A DNA stretch of 64,000 nucleotides. It comes from Neofusicoccum parvum (lineage: Eukaryota; Ascomycota; Dothideomycetes; Botryosphaeriales; Botryosphaeriaceae). The notes beneath the pieces were generated by a model. That model was not told where the DNA came from. It searched no databases and saw only the letters and a program-made list of their open reading frames with translations. Position numbers and translations under genes: made by a program. The stretch is taken from positions 124,001 through 188,000 of the forward strand of contig CP087217.1 of the NCBI GenBank assembly GCA_020912385.1, read 5' to 3'. Shown here piece by piece: positions 33,501-44,604 of the stretch (within the stretch, counting starts at the first letter, position 1; every line of letters begins with the position of its first letter).

Positions 33501-35307
33501 AGCTGGACTACGTCAACACCGTTATCAGTCTCCTCAATATGGAAGACTACTCTGACGCTCTTATCGGTATTCCAGGCGAAGGCCTGAACGTAGAGCAACG
33601 GAAGAGACTTACGATTGGTGTAGAGCTTGCAGCCCGCCCACAATTGCTTCTGTTTCTGGACGAGCCCACATCCGGATTGGACAGCCAGACGTCGTGGTCC
33701 ATTTGCAATCTGATGGAAAAGCTGACCAAGAGCGGACAAGTAAGGCGAATCTCAATCAAGAGAGGGCAAAACTAATGAAACTTGCAGGCGATCCTGTGCA
33801 CCATCCACCAGCCCTCTGCAATGCTGTTTCAGCGATTCGACCGTCTACTGCTTCTTGCTAAAGGAGGCCGTACCGTATACTTTGGCGAGATCGGCAAGAA
33901 CTCAAAAACTTTGATCGACTACTTTGTCCGCAACGGTGGTCCGGATTGCCCTCCCAATGCCAATCCGGCTGAATACATGCTGCACGTAATTGGTGCTGCT
34001 CCTGGTGCTCACACCGAGATTGACTGGCCCGCCGTTTGGCGCCAGACTCCCGAGTACCGAGCCGTGCAGGATGAGCTTGCGCGGCTAAGTTCAGGCGGTG
34101 ACTCTCAGGCACGGACAGCCATGCATGAGTCTTCCAGCTACAAGGAGTTTGCTGCGGGATTTGGGACACAGTTCTTTGCGGTGACAACGCGCGTGTTCCA
34201 GCAATACTGGCGCAGTCCATCCTACATTTATTCGAAGGCAGTCTTGTCTTTCGGCGCGGTTCGTATTGCTGGATGTTGATCAAAAGTTTGGGCGTTTGCG
34301 CTGACGCTGAGCGACAGGCGCTTTTCATCGGCTTATCGTTTCTGAACGCAGAGAACACCCAGCGCGGTCTTCAGAATCAGATGTTCGGCGTCTTCATCTT
34401 CCTCACCATCTTTTCCCAGATCGTCGAGCAGATCATGCCCGTCTTTGTCTCTCAACGCACCATGTACGAGGCTCGCGAGCGGCCCTCGAAGGCCTATTCG
34501 TGGAAGGCCTTTATGATCGCCAACATTCTTGTCGAGATTGCCTGGAACTCGGTATGTTGCCTCTGCTGGTGTTATCCTCATGTCTGCTAACGCCGTACCA
34601 GCTCATGTCCGTGTTCTGTTTCGTGTGCTGGTACTTTCCCATCGGTCTCTACCGCAATGCCTACCCAACGGACGCTGTCGACTCACGAGGCATTACCATG
34701 TTCCTCCAAGTCTGGGTCTTCTTCATCTTCACGAGCACCTTCGCCACTATGATGATCGCTGGACTGGAGAGCGCCGAAGTTGCCGGTGGCGTCGTCAACC
34801 TCTTCGCAATCATGATGTTTGCGTTCTGCGGGTACGTTCGGGAACTGCACGCAGCCGTGTCTTGGAGATCGCACATTGCTGACATTTTCCAGTATTCTTG
34901 CCGGGCCCGGGGATCTGCCCGGCTTCTGGATCTTCATGTATCGCGTCAATCCGTTTACTTACGTCGTGGAGGGCTTCCTCGGGACCTCACTGGCCAACGC
35001 CCCCGTCCGTTGCGCTGCGAACGAGCTCCTCCAATTCAACGCTCCCAGCGGCAGGACTTGCGGCGAATACATGGCGCCGTACATGGAAAATACGGGCGGC
35101 TACCTCGTCGACAGCAATGCGACCGAGTGTCAGTTCTGCCCTACGTCCGAGACCAACATGTTCCTGAAGGGAATCAATGTTGACTTCTCGCATCGTTGGC
35201 GGAATTTCGGGTTCATGTGGACGTACTGCATCTTCAACATTGCAGTTGCGATCGGGATTTACTGGCTGGTGCGTGTGCCCAAGAATAAGAAAATCAAAAA
35301 GGAGTAG
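30551..35307 (+). CDS. PDR-type ABC transporter (ABCG family), full length
   Basis: Seven exons (30551-31630, 31683-33212, 33269-33739, 33788-34258, 34318-34551, 34602-34831, 34893-35307) give 1,476 aa, normal for fungal PDR pumps. The order is NBD1-TMD1-NBD2-TMD2. NBD1 has the degenerate Walker [10 protein letters not shown], signature VSGGERKR and Walker B region [15 protein letters not shown]2 has canonical Walker [10 protein letters not shown], the family-typical [15 protein letters not shown] in place of the signature, and [13 protein letters not shown]. This asymmetry is standard for the family. TMD blocks include [19 protein letters not shown] and the C-terminal [19 protein letters not shown] plasma-membrane exporter of azoles, toxins or plant compounds is the likely role. 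A GPG-rich extracellular loop with several Cys (about residues 1370-1430) is also typical. Confidence 0.96.
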
Positions 35308-35617
35308 AGCACTGTTGTGAGTAGAGCACTGTTGAGGATTGTGGGTTTGGAAATACAAGTGAGGTTTCGTTGCATCGCCATGTATGGATAAGGAAAGGTA
35401 ATATTCACAATAATAGATGGCACAGTATTATGCTATTGTGGCAAATGCCGGTTGACAAGTGAAGATCTTTATCTCGTGCTTCCTTCGCCATCTAAATCAC
35501 CCCCATGCAATGGGACGCAATGCGCTAGACGTGGAAATGCAGCTTGCTGAAACGGAAACATCATCCCTCTATCTCTTTAATATGCAAAAGACGATAAGGC
35601 CGCGACCGGTCAGAGTT
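35308..35617. other. Intergenic, 310 nt, between convergent genes
   Basis: 3' flanks of the PDR transporter and a short-chain dehydrogenase. GAGCACTGTTG occurs twice just after the PDR stop (35307-35334), a small direct repeat. Nothing else seen. Confidence 0.55.
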
Positions 35618-36643
35618 CTACAAGACCTTCTCACTGCCACCGCCCGCCGACACAACAGCACCAGTAATCCACCCGGCTCTCTTGCTAGCCAAAAGCCCGA
35701 CAACATCTGCGGCATCTTCGGCCGTTCCAAACCTCGACAGAGCGGTCTTTTGAACGATAAGGTCGATGATAGCCTTCTTCTGCTCGTCCGGAATGGTTTT
35801 GCCGAACGCCTCGGTGTCCGTACCGCCCACCAACACGGAGTTGACGGTCGTGCCTGCCGTGGGTGGATTCTTGCCGAAGAGATCGGCCCAGGTGCGTGTC
35901 AACGACTCCATGGCGGCCTTGGTGGAAGCGAACAGCCCGAATGAACTGGTGCAAAGCATTAGCGATTGCCGGTGACGTTTTTGGCGCCGCGTCGATGCTG
36001 ACAAGGAGCTGCGCGATGCAATGCTTTGGCAAGAGAGCTTGGAAAACTTACTGGTGGGGGAGGTATCCTCTCGTCATCTCACTCGAGATGTTGATGATGC
36101 GCGAGTTCGGCTGGAACACGGCTTCCCGGAAGAGGAAGTCCACGGAAAGGACCAGCGTCTGGATGTTGCCAAGAAGGCTTCTCGAGACGTACTCGGCGTC
36201 CAGCTGGCCCATCGGCCGGAACTCATCGTATGCCGCGTTGTTGACGAGGATGTCAAGCTTGCCGCCGAACTCGCGTTTTACGGCGTCTAGCATGGCTTGC
36301 GGCGTGTCGGCAGAGAGGAGGTTCGCCGGCAACCCAACGATCTTCGGAGCCGGGTATGATGCGGAGGCTTGGTAGGCGCTCTCAACTGCCTGTGAGAGGC
36401 TTTCGATGTGGTGTAGGGATCCGGGAGAAGAGCATGTTCCTATGATTGAGGCTCCGCGACTGGCGAGATGGAGGGCAATTGCTCGGCCAATGCCGCGAGA
36501 CGCGCCACTGTGGGGGGTCAGACTGTGACCAGCAGGGAGCTGTGCTGAGTGATCTCATACGTTACGAGTGCGTTTTTGCCAGCAAGATCCTGCTCAAGAA
36601 CTTGCAGGACCTTTGTGTCCTTCGGTACGGCGGATGGAGACAT
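35618..36643 (-). CDS. Short-chain dehydrogenase/reductase with Phe at the usual catalytic Tyr
   Basis: Three exons (36643-36561, 36507-36052, 35945-35618) give 288 aa. The cofactor motif VTGASRGIG is assembled across intron 1, and ILVNNAAYD takes the place of NNAG. INISSEMTRG supplies the Ser. The active-site region reads GLFASTKAAMES, so the YxxxK motif appears as FxxxK: the Lys is present but the Tyr position is TTC (Phe). If the second intron (36051-35946, 106 nt, longer than others here) is placed correctly, the Ser-to-Phe spacing is also two residues longer than usual. The protein may be catalytically altered or inactive, or the exon boundary may be wrong. The C-terminal ADVVGLLASKRAGWITGAVVSAGGG is typical of the classical family. 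Substrate unknown. Confidence 0.82.
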
Positions 36644-37331
36644 GGCTGGTGATAGGTAGAAGCACGAGCTTAAAGTTCGAACTATGCGGGGATTTCCTGC
36701 AGCGGAAAAAAGTCAAAAATCGCAGGGCTTTAAATAATTCTTACTCCAGAGCCCAAGACGAGGCCGTGAGTGGTGATGCAATCAGCGGGGCCTCTCGCAG
36801 ACATCGGTGTCCGGGCTCCGAAGCCCCGACATTTCAATGGACCAGCCCCTTCGGCCCCGAAATAGTGCGACCCCCGAGCTTACCACATCCACAGATGTCT
36901 TCTTCACGATCTTGACTGTGCGCACTTGTGCAATAGGACTTCATACCGCCACCGTCGTTCAGGAGTCAGCATCCTGGAAAATCTCGCATTCCGTAGACAA
37001 GTGCGGGGTATACCGGATTCTAGAGCCACCAACGTGGTACCGGACGAATTCTTCGCATACGATTCGTGTTGGGGCTATTTGTAATGCCGTCTGCTCGGCA
37101 TTCAGTACTGTCCGAGACAGACGTTTCCGCGCCAGCAGGCCATGTACTAGATTGTGCCGATTACGAGACTTCGGAATTACTGGTGGCACTCTGTCGAATT
37201 TAAAAGAATTGCCTTAAGTCAAGTCCATCTCGCTCACGAAGCCATCCTGAGCACTCACCCAAATCCTTTGGTGATGAAGCAGGAAATCTTCGTCCACCCA
37301 TGAAAACCTCAGGTGCGAAGTAGTAGGTAAA
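36644..37331. other. Intergenic, 688 nt
   Basis: Promoter of the short-chain dehydrogenase and 3' flank of the NTF2-like gene. A CCAAT-rich, mixed-composition stretch with no supportable gene; the open frame at 36807-37217 has no domain. Confidence 0.5.
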
Positions 37332-37991
37332 TTAAGAGATATCTGAAACTAGCGGACCCTGGTTAGACGCATCAGTATTGGCAACGTTCCACGCAACCCG
37401 TTGAGAGCTTACCATGTAAATCACATTCCTATACACGATCTTCCAAGTTTGGTCCTCCTGTTTCCTCCAGGTATCTTGATACTGCCCCCAAGCTGTCAAA
37501 ACCTGGTCGTCATCTGTGACTGACGTCGGCGCGGCGGTCGTGCTTAGGAAATGCGCTGCCCGGTAATATGTGACAGATATCGCAGTGTCAGGAGAACAGA
37601 CGTCGATGACTTGCGTTCCCAGGTGGTGCTGAGTGCCAACGAAAGTGGCCAGTCCCGGCGGCAATGTTGTTTGAATCGCCTCAAGCCCAGAAAGAAGCCC
37701 AATGGGCTCTGAATAATTCGCCACCGCATCTTTTGTGAAAACATACTCCAGAGCATTCCATTTCTTGCCATCAATAGCGAAAGCGTAGGTGGCGAGGGTA
37801 CGGCGGATGTTTTCCACTGCGGCGACGTCGTGGACAGGGCGGGGAGGGAAGTACGACAACAATTCATCGACGGGGATCGGGGCCGGAGATAACGACGTGC
37901 AGTTCGAGTACAGGCCTACTGGGGCGTGTATGCTCGCGATAAGGCCGGGAAGTAACGCCATAGGCACGAGATGTAAGCCTGGGATCTTCAT
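37332..37991 (-). CDS. Secreted NTF2-like/SnoaL-type protein
   Basis: A signal peptide (MKIPGLHLVPMALLPGLIAS) leads into a cone-shaped NTF2-like domain: VENIRRTLATYAFAIDGKKW, VFTKDAVANYS, GLEAIQTTLPPGL, TQHHLGTQVIDV, YYRAAHF and DTWRKQEDQTWKIVYRNVIYM. SnoaL-like domains may be enzymes or simple ligand-binding folds, and exported versions occur in many fungi. The open frame of 219 aa contains a probable 54-nt intron (37412-37359) with GTAAGC donor, TCTAACC branch and CAG acceptor. Splicing keeps the frame and gives 201 aa ending GPLVSDIS, while retention adds 18 residues. The spliced form is the likelier main product. Substrate and pathway are not evident; the neighbours are two short-chain dehydrogenases. 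Confidence 0.78.
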   Translation of the reverse strand: MKIPGLHLVPMALLPGLIASIHAPVGLYSNCTSLSPAPIPVDELLSYFPPRPVHDVAAVENIRRTLATYAFAIDGKKWNALEYVFTKDAVANYSEPIGLLSGLEAIQTTLPPGLATFVGTQHHLGTQVIDVCSPDTAISVTYYRAAHFLSTTAAPTSVTDDDQVLTAWGQYQDTWRKQEDQTWKIVYRNVIYMVSSQRVAWNVANTDASNQGPLVSDIS

Positions 37992-38794
37992 GGTAACAAC
38001 TTGACGTGCAGACGAAACGGAGATCAGGGGCTGTATGGATGTCGAAGCTGCAAGTAAGATGGGCGGGGATAAGCTTAATATGAGCGGCGCTCGGAGCGGG
38101 ATACTGGGATCAACATATTAACGTCACACTACAAGGTTGCAGTGACTTGGCCCCCAAACACCGTGCATTGGGGCCAACAGATGCTTGTGGTCCAAATCTT
38201 AATGCAGCCGCCACAATTCTTGGCGAATCAATTTTGAGGTTATTGCGGCTTTTTCGGATTGGATGCAAGACTGTTTCAGCCATAAATTTTCAAGTTCTGA
38301 TTATTCGTCAGGTAGTTGCGGCGTGCGGGAGTTCTGATTGGCCAGCTCTCCAAGAAAACATTGCCAAATTCACTCCGGACGTATCCAGCCTCGAAGGTAT
38401 GCCAGATATTCTTCGAGGAATGCTGGTCAGAAAAGCTGCCATCATGTGACAGGTGCAGGACAGAATCAGTAAAATCCGGAAGCGGGCTGACCGATCGACC
38501 CGTCGTGGCCTGCACGTCACAGTCAAGTTTTCGAATTATTCACTCGCATACGGCGACCTGTGTACAGGTTGCAATTTTCCCGGGAGCTCATTCATCGTTT
38601 TACGATGAAGAATTGTGGAATTAGTATTGATGTACAGAATTGTGGTGAGTCGGGGTGGCCAGTAATATGATGTGGAGTACATTGGTAGTCTTGTCGTTAA
38701 TGTTTACAAAATGACATGAGAAAAGTGATCCAGAAACTCTAGAATGAGAATGAGACGACGGCTGAAGAACATGAATCATCATCCTACGAGAGGC
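37992..38794. other. Intergenic, 803 nt
   Basis: Promoter of the NTF2-like gene. Holds the third dispersed element (38304-38345) and AT-rich sequence nearby. Open frames at 38147-38624 lack domains. Confidence 0.5.
38304..38345 (+). repeat. Dispersed ~42-bp element, copy 3
   Basis: Best-preserved copy, with TTGCGGCGTGCGGGAG then TTCTGATTGGCCAG. It matches 24085-24126 at 33 of 42 positions and the core of 2899-2925 at 23 of 27. Confidence 0.45.
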
Positions 38795-39770
38795 CTAGTA
38801 ATTCTGCAACTCATTTTCCGTCCAATCCCACAATTGCTCTGCAAGCTTGTCATCCTTTGCAGTTTTCCCCAGCTTATTGGATCGGACGCCGACAGGTTCG
38901 TACATTTGGCCGTTGACGGCGTTCGACACGTCGCCACCTGCAGCCCACAGCTGGTTGTATGCCCCTTCTTCTGGCTTGACCATTTGCCACCACGATGAAC
39001 CGTATATGATCAACTTGTTGACCATTGTCGTTCCACTGATGATGCTCGTGGCGACAACGCCGGGATGGATGGATAGCGTCTTGATCTGCGGATACCTGCG
39101 GGCTAGTTCCCGAGCGTAGAGGATGTTTGCCAACTTGCTCTGTCCGTAGCGGGTGAACGGCCCCAACACTGCGAATTTCTGCACTGTCTTGAGGTCCTTG
39201 AATTTGATCCCACCGCGCGGCGCGAAGATAAAGCCGAGAGAAGTAAGAATCACGATGCGCACGTCGGTGTTCGGTTGCTCGCTGGTCTGAATGAGCAGTG
39301 GGATAAGCTTCTTGATCAGCAGCGCGTGGCCTAAGTGGTTTGTGCCGAACTGGATCTCATAGCCGTCGGTGGTGAGATCAGGGACCTTGGTCATGATGCC
39401 GGCATTGCACATGAGAACATCGAGCCGATCCGACTGGCCGAGGAAGCTTTCCGCGGCGGCAGAGACGGACTGCAACGACGCCAGGTCACACTGGACAAAG
39501 TGGACCCGTGGTGCATCAGGGATAGATTTAACCTTCTCAATAACTTCCTCGGCGCTTTTGGGGTTGCGACCGCTGAAGTAAATGGCGCGAGGATGCTTCT
39601 GGGCCAATTTGACGACAGACTCAGCACCGAGACCTGCGGTTCCTTAGAGGCGATCAGCTTCATTCACTCTCGGACACGGGTGGGCTAAGAGCAATACCTC
39701 CAGTGATGAATATAACTTTGCCCGAGAGGTCGGCGATGTCTTTCTCAGGGTCAAACTTGAACGAAGGCAT
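38795..39770 (-). CDS. Short-chain dehydrogenase/reductase (retinol-dehydrogenase/WW-oxidoreductase-like)
   Basis: Two exons (39770-39698, 39642-38795) give 306 aa. The acceptor at AAG just before GAACC was chosen over the CAG 9 nt downstream, because it restores the cofactor motif TGGTAGLG. Other landmarks are FSGRNPKSAEE, CDLASLQSV, VLMCNAGIM, FGTNHLGHALL, VILTSLG and the active site YGQSKLANILYARELA. The pattern NAGIM with SLG and YGQSK is that of the fungal retinol-dehydrogenase-like group. It is predicted to be an NADP(H)-dependent oxidoreductase in cytosol or at a membrane. Substrate unknown. Unlike the dehydrogenase at 35.6-36.6 kb it has an intact YxxxK. A TTTAAAATAAAAG stretch about 65 nt upstream may act as the core promoter. 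Confidence 0.92.
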
Positions 39771-41179
39771 TTTTGCAGTCTCTATAAGTGCGGAGCAGAA
39801 ATTATTATGATAGAGTAGTAGAAGGGCGATGCTTTTATTTTAAAGGACGCAAGTACGGATACATTCAATACAGATAGCCTTCGCACAGCAGATAGAAACG
39901 CTGGTCGTCGTGAGCTACCGCTGCAGCCTTGCGCGGCTGGCCAATTGGGACGGCAAGCAGGATACGGAGGAACCTGCTCGCGGAGAGGCTGTCACACCGC
40001 ACATACAGGTCCGTTCCATACTGCAGACAAATCGAACGAAAGATGGAGTGAATTCTATTTTCTTTTCTAGAAACTAGTATGTATAAGGGAATGAGTAGAT
40101 CTCAGATTCGCGAGGCTGTCGGCCTCATAAGCGCCTGGTGGAGACACATGGGGCCTCGTAAATCCGCCGTTCGCCCCATCGTGTCTAGCACGCGTGACCG
40201 AGGTTTAATCACGCATGCGAAAAGTTTTCTGTCGGACTTGGCCGAAGAGCGATGATAGAATCTGAAGCCAGCGTAAAGAGAGATTGCATTTAGCCACCGC
40301 GCCTTGTGATGCGATGTGACAGTGAGGAAGCAGGTGGTTGTGAGTTGCGGTGGGCGTCCCCATTAGAGCCAAATATCTACGTCAGCAGCAGTAGAACCGA
40401 GGCAAACCGACAACTCACACCGGACATCTTTCCTTTTTCCAAAGCATGCGTATCTAGAACATGACTCGACTTGTACACAACAGCAAGACAACTTACGTTC
40501 CGCCCGTGACCAAGAGTCATAGGCTCCTCACGTCTCCACATTATATGAGAGGCAGCAGTTCGAACGTACCCTTCCAATAATCTTTTCGGAAACTTGGACT
40601 GCTATACAGTCATGTAAAAGCTGCGAAAGGCAGAAAATGGGCAGTAGGAACGGAAGAAAAGAGAACTATCTGGACGCCTTTACTGGCAACGACGAAGTTG
40701 CGGCGTAGGCGCCGCGTCTTCAGCATACGTGGTCTGAAGATCTCGGTCAGCAGGTTTGGACTGTGGAGCACCTCAGTGAAGGTCAGAAAGCAAAGGTGAA
40801 TGGCCGCTTTTTTCTCAACAAAGAGTTATTTCTAGCAAAGCGTCAAGGTTAATGGACGCTCATGGAACTTTACTCGTTGCTATGACAGATAATCTCTCAT
40901 AGATCTGTTCTTGCTTTTTCTTTCTTTCCCTTACTGGCAAACTGCACGGACACACTTGCGGTGTGCATTTGCAGCGATCACTCCGGGCTTCGGCATACGT
41001 GTACTACGAACATCCAACGACGCACTGACTTTTTCGATCACCGTAAATGAATACTGCAACCATTTATTGCGGTTGAGTACGCTATATCGGCGTCATTGTG
41101 CAGTTTTATATTTCGAGTCATCTATCAGCGGCTTGGCGGCAATCTTTACCAGTCTTGTAAAGACTGGAGCCATGGTCCC
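39771..41179. other. Intergenic, 1.41 kb
   Basis: Between two minus-strand genes. Contains mixed-composition sequence with several short open frames (40377-40577, 40911-41347) that have no domain. No RNA gene seen. Confidence 0.5.
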
Positions 41180-42256
41180 TTAATGAACGCAGTCGCCTGC
41201 GCTAATCATCAGATCTCTTTTCGTTTTACAATGTTTTACTTTGCTATACATAGCGCCGTAGAGCATCGACGAAACTTGGCTTCCTGGCGGTCCTTGCATG
41301 TCCCCTACTACGAGGAGAGAGCACGCAATGCAGATCGCAGCTATTGAGGAGGCTGGCCCTGGGTTAATTGAGGGGGAAGCGCATATGCTCAACATTCGTC
41401 AGTAACCTTGTTTTCGCACAGGAAGATCCTCTCTTACCGTTCTGCATGCACGTCGCGTTGCACGTGGGGTAGGGTTGTCCGTGTCTACTTCCATCCTGTT
41501 TAATCGGATACACCCTGGTCAATGCCTCGTTGAGCTCCGAATTGCCCAACTTCTTCACGCCATCGACTAGAATGCGGTGTGTGTCCTCTGCGATTCCTTT
41601 GTCGGATCTAGAAATGAAATAGAATTGACTTGGTGTGTTTGTGCCGCTTGGCCAAGTCTCGTAGAACATCGTGTAAGGGACGCTGGCACTGTCGTAGCCC
41701 CATGAAAGTATCTGCCATGTATTGTTTTGCACCGAGAGAGGGCCAACTGCCACCCACTGATATGCGTCAGGAGCAACCGGAGTATCGATTCCGTAGATGA
41801 GGTATTCGCCGCCCTCAAGGTCGTAAGAAACAAGGTCCTGTAGCTGCGACGAAGGCTCAGAAGTGTCGTCAAGGCTGATCGGGGTCAGGTGCCACTGCAT
41901 GTTGCTCCATCCCTGGTATGCAGGGTTCCCAGAGCCGTTGTAGTACCAACGGCCAAGGAACCAATCGCCAGGCGTTACATCCCAGTCGGGAGGGGATGAA
42001 GGCGGAGTTGAAAAGGTCGGAGGGAGTCGAATTTGTGGTTCATTGGGCGGCGTCGCGTGCGACATGAGATAGCAAAGCGAGAGCTCTGTACGGTTCGTTA
42101 ATACTGACGCTTCGGTTCTCTACGGGCACCCATCAATATGATGAAACTGAACCTACCGGGCTGTTGACCAGTGTCAATGTCAGACGGGGTGACGGCCTTG
42201 AACATCGACGCAAGGGCGATGATCACGACAAAAAAGGTAGTGTAATTTTGTGTCAT
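41180..42256 (-). CDS. Secreted lipocalin-like protein, unknown function
   Basis: Three exons (42256-42157, 42085-41438, 41358-41180) give 308 aa. Intron 1 (71 nt) joins the signal-peptide exon (MTQNYTTFFVVIIALASMFK) to the body in frame. The body begins with a Pro-rich stretch and then GDWFLGRWYYNGSGNPAY, which resembles the first strand and GxW motif of lipocalin/calycin barrels. Alternating beta-like segments follow (EYLIYGIDT, QWVAVGPLSVQNNTWQILSWG, YTMFYETWPSG, QFYFISRSDKGI). Intron 2 (41437-41359) has strong signals (GTAAGA, TACTGACGA, CCAG), but if it is retained the protein would end 24 residues later, in FPLN. The 59-residue tail after splicing is not similar to anything I know, so the C-terminus is uncertain. 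Ligand unknown. Confidence 0.62.
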
Positions 42257-43266
42257 GTTAGGAAGGAAACAGGTGATGCAAGAAAAATGAGATGTTTAGA
42301 AATGCGAGAGAAATAGTGTGAATTAAATATCTATCAGCGGAATTAGTCTTTGAGCTGGTTAAATTGCTTTTGCCAGCCTCGGAAGCATGAGGTCACCCGG
42401 TGGGATTTATGTGCGGAGCTCGATAAAGTCACAGCCCAGACCATACGTCAAGCCTCACCTATCGCAGGGGTCCATACAGGGCAGCGTCTTGGTTTTGAGT
42501 TTCTCCCGGAAGCGCGGGAGTGTTACTCATGCTACGGTGCCGCCGCACGTGTCGCCTTCCATGGCGCTGTGGCCACTTGCCGGAATGGCGTCCGCCCGCA
42601 CCCGAAAGTTAAAACGGGTTCATTTAGCTCGAGCACCATCTTTCTCCGACACAGCCTCCTATGATGGTTGAAGGTGTCATTGGTCTGCGAGGCAAGATGT
42701 GCCCCCACAGAAATCCGACCAGCGTTATACAAGTCTCTCGCCTGCTGTCAATGCTTTCCTGAGTTGGAAGTCGATACTATCATCGGGAAAACGGGTAGTT
42801 GGCACTGCAGGACATCTTAGTTCTAAATAGCATTTAAGTCGAGATGGAGGCGGGCTGAGGTCCACTTATCTTTATTTACTATTCGGATAGCGAACGCTGG
42901 TGTCGTGCAAGAAAGGCATAGAAGCCAGCTCGTCGAACTCGTCATTTCTGTGGATTTGACGGATACGACCGATGAGCCTGTTATATGCGTCGGCCACCCG
43001 TATGACATAGGCACCGAGGCTGCTCAGCACCCGGTATTTTGATGATGTAAAACCAAGTAAATTGTCATACGCGAAAGGGGAGAGAATCAACAACAAAGAT
43101 TTGCCTGTTTCTTCTACCTATTGACATCTTTAGCAAACGAATAGTTCGTTGGATTCCTTCCCATTTGTGAAGCGTTTGTTCATGTTTCAATACGCCACGA
43201 GAGGACGACGAAAGTAAGCTACAGGTATACCACCAGTATGCCATCAATCCAATCGGATAGTGCTTT
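42257..43266. other. Intergenic, 1.01 kb
   Basis: Holds the promoter of the lipocalin-like gene and the 3' side of the F-box pseudogene. Minus-strand open frames at 42823-43310 have no recognisable domain and may be decayed sequence. Confidence 0.45.
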
Positions 43267-44604
43267 TCAGATGCCCCTCTCGTCGATGATCTCATCAAGC
43301 TCGGACCCACTGTCCGGAAGCCGGTCCGGATGCCATCTCACCCTGGGGTGATGGCTCATGATGGGTATATGAGTATTCATGTTGTAACCGTACTGCGAAG
43401 CGAAGCCATTCAACTCAAGATTTTCCACATCCAGGTCATCCCGTATCGTCCTCAGAAACTTCCTCCAGGTGTTGAAGGTAGCCTCATCGGCTTCTTCTTG
43501 GTTCCAACAGGCATATGCCAATTTGATGTTGTTGACAGAAAGAGTTCGTAGTGTTGATGATGACTTCCGTAGGAGCGCGGTCAACCCATCCAAATCGAGC
43601 AGCAGGCAGTGGTGTAGATGAAAGGTCTCGAGCCGAAAGGCGTAATCCTGGTGTAGAAGATCCTGTATTCCGGCCGCCCAACAGCACCCTTCGTTCTTGA
43701 TGTGTAGCGTCTTGAGGTTTGGCATGGCCTGGAGGAAGCTGGTGACGTGCCGACTGCCGCTTGCTGTACAATCCGGTGGATCGTATCTGCTCTCTGTGAT
43801 ATGGTTAGCTGGTTTGGAACTATAATAGCCAGAAAGATGCCTACCGCTTCGGTTATCAAGCTTGAGAGTCGTGATGCTCTTCAACGGTGAGAGCCAGGCA
43901 CTCGGGAATAAGAGCCTGTCGTTTGTAGTTTCGACCTTCGGGGTGTTGTTGACATCCACCAGATCGAGCTCTACCAAGCTGCTTTTCACAAGCGATTGCA
44001 GAATGACGCGAACTTGCCACAGCGACATGAAAGCGCGCTTGTACTGAGCAGGTGTGTGCTCCGGCTTATAATGGTCCTGAAGACCTTGGATTTCTCCAAA
44101 AAGAGCCTCGTCTGGCTCCAGCGTCAGCTTCATGCCGGTCAGGTTGCCGAACTCTCCAACAGCGTCCGACAGCAGCAATGCGGTGTCATTGACCAGGGAC
44201 TTGTGGTTCTCTGCCTCCTTTTGTCCTCGAGGAGTCTTATTCGAATTTGGGATAGAAGTAGAGGCTGTGCGAGACCGATCGACGTAGGGGCTGTTGGCTT
44301 CCGCGCTTTCAATTGGAGCATAAGTGCAGCAAAGCTCGATGTGATTGACGTGGGGGGTTATGTTCTTGTTCCTGGACATCAACTAAAGCAATGTGGCTCC
44401 GCGAGCGTCGAGTGTGATGCTGTGTCTGAGAATGAGCTTGCAGGTTCTCCGCTGCATGGCCTTACAGGTGTAATGCATTGCTCTAACGTCCGCTCCGGCG
44501 CCGTACTCCCAACCACGCCCATCCAGGAGTTCGTCACAGATCTGGTCGATGAGCTCTTGAGGAAGGCCAGGAAGGCCTTTGTGGCCGCCGTCCGCATTCC
44601 CCAT
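43267..44604 (-). pseudogene. F-box/LRR-like gene with in-frame amber codon
   Basis: The reading frame starts at ATG 44604 with an F-box-like segment LPGLPQELIDQICDELL and the usual HYTCKAMQRRT continuation. After 73 codons there is a TAG at 44385-44383, and the same frame then runs on for about 370 codons to 43267. Text on both sides of the stop reads as one domain (ITLDARGATLL, stop, LMSRNKNITPHVNHIEL), as in other fungal F-box proteins. A GTAAGG donor near 44440 would not restore the frame with any acceptor found. A 51-nt in-frame intron lies at 43844-43794. The downstream part has leucine-rich segments (LKTLHIKNEG, LETFHLHHCLLL, STLRTLSVNNIKL). It could be a young pseudogene, a truncated product initiating at Met 44379, readthrough, or a sequencing error. 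Confidence 0.65.
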
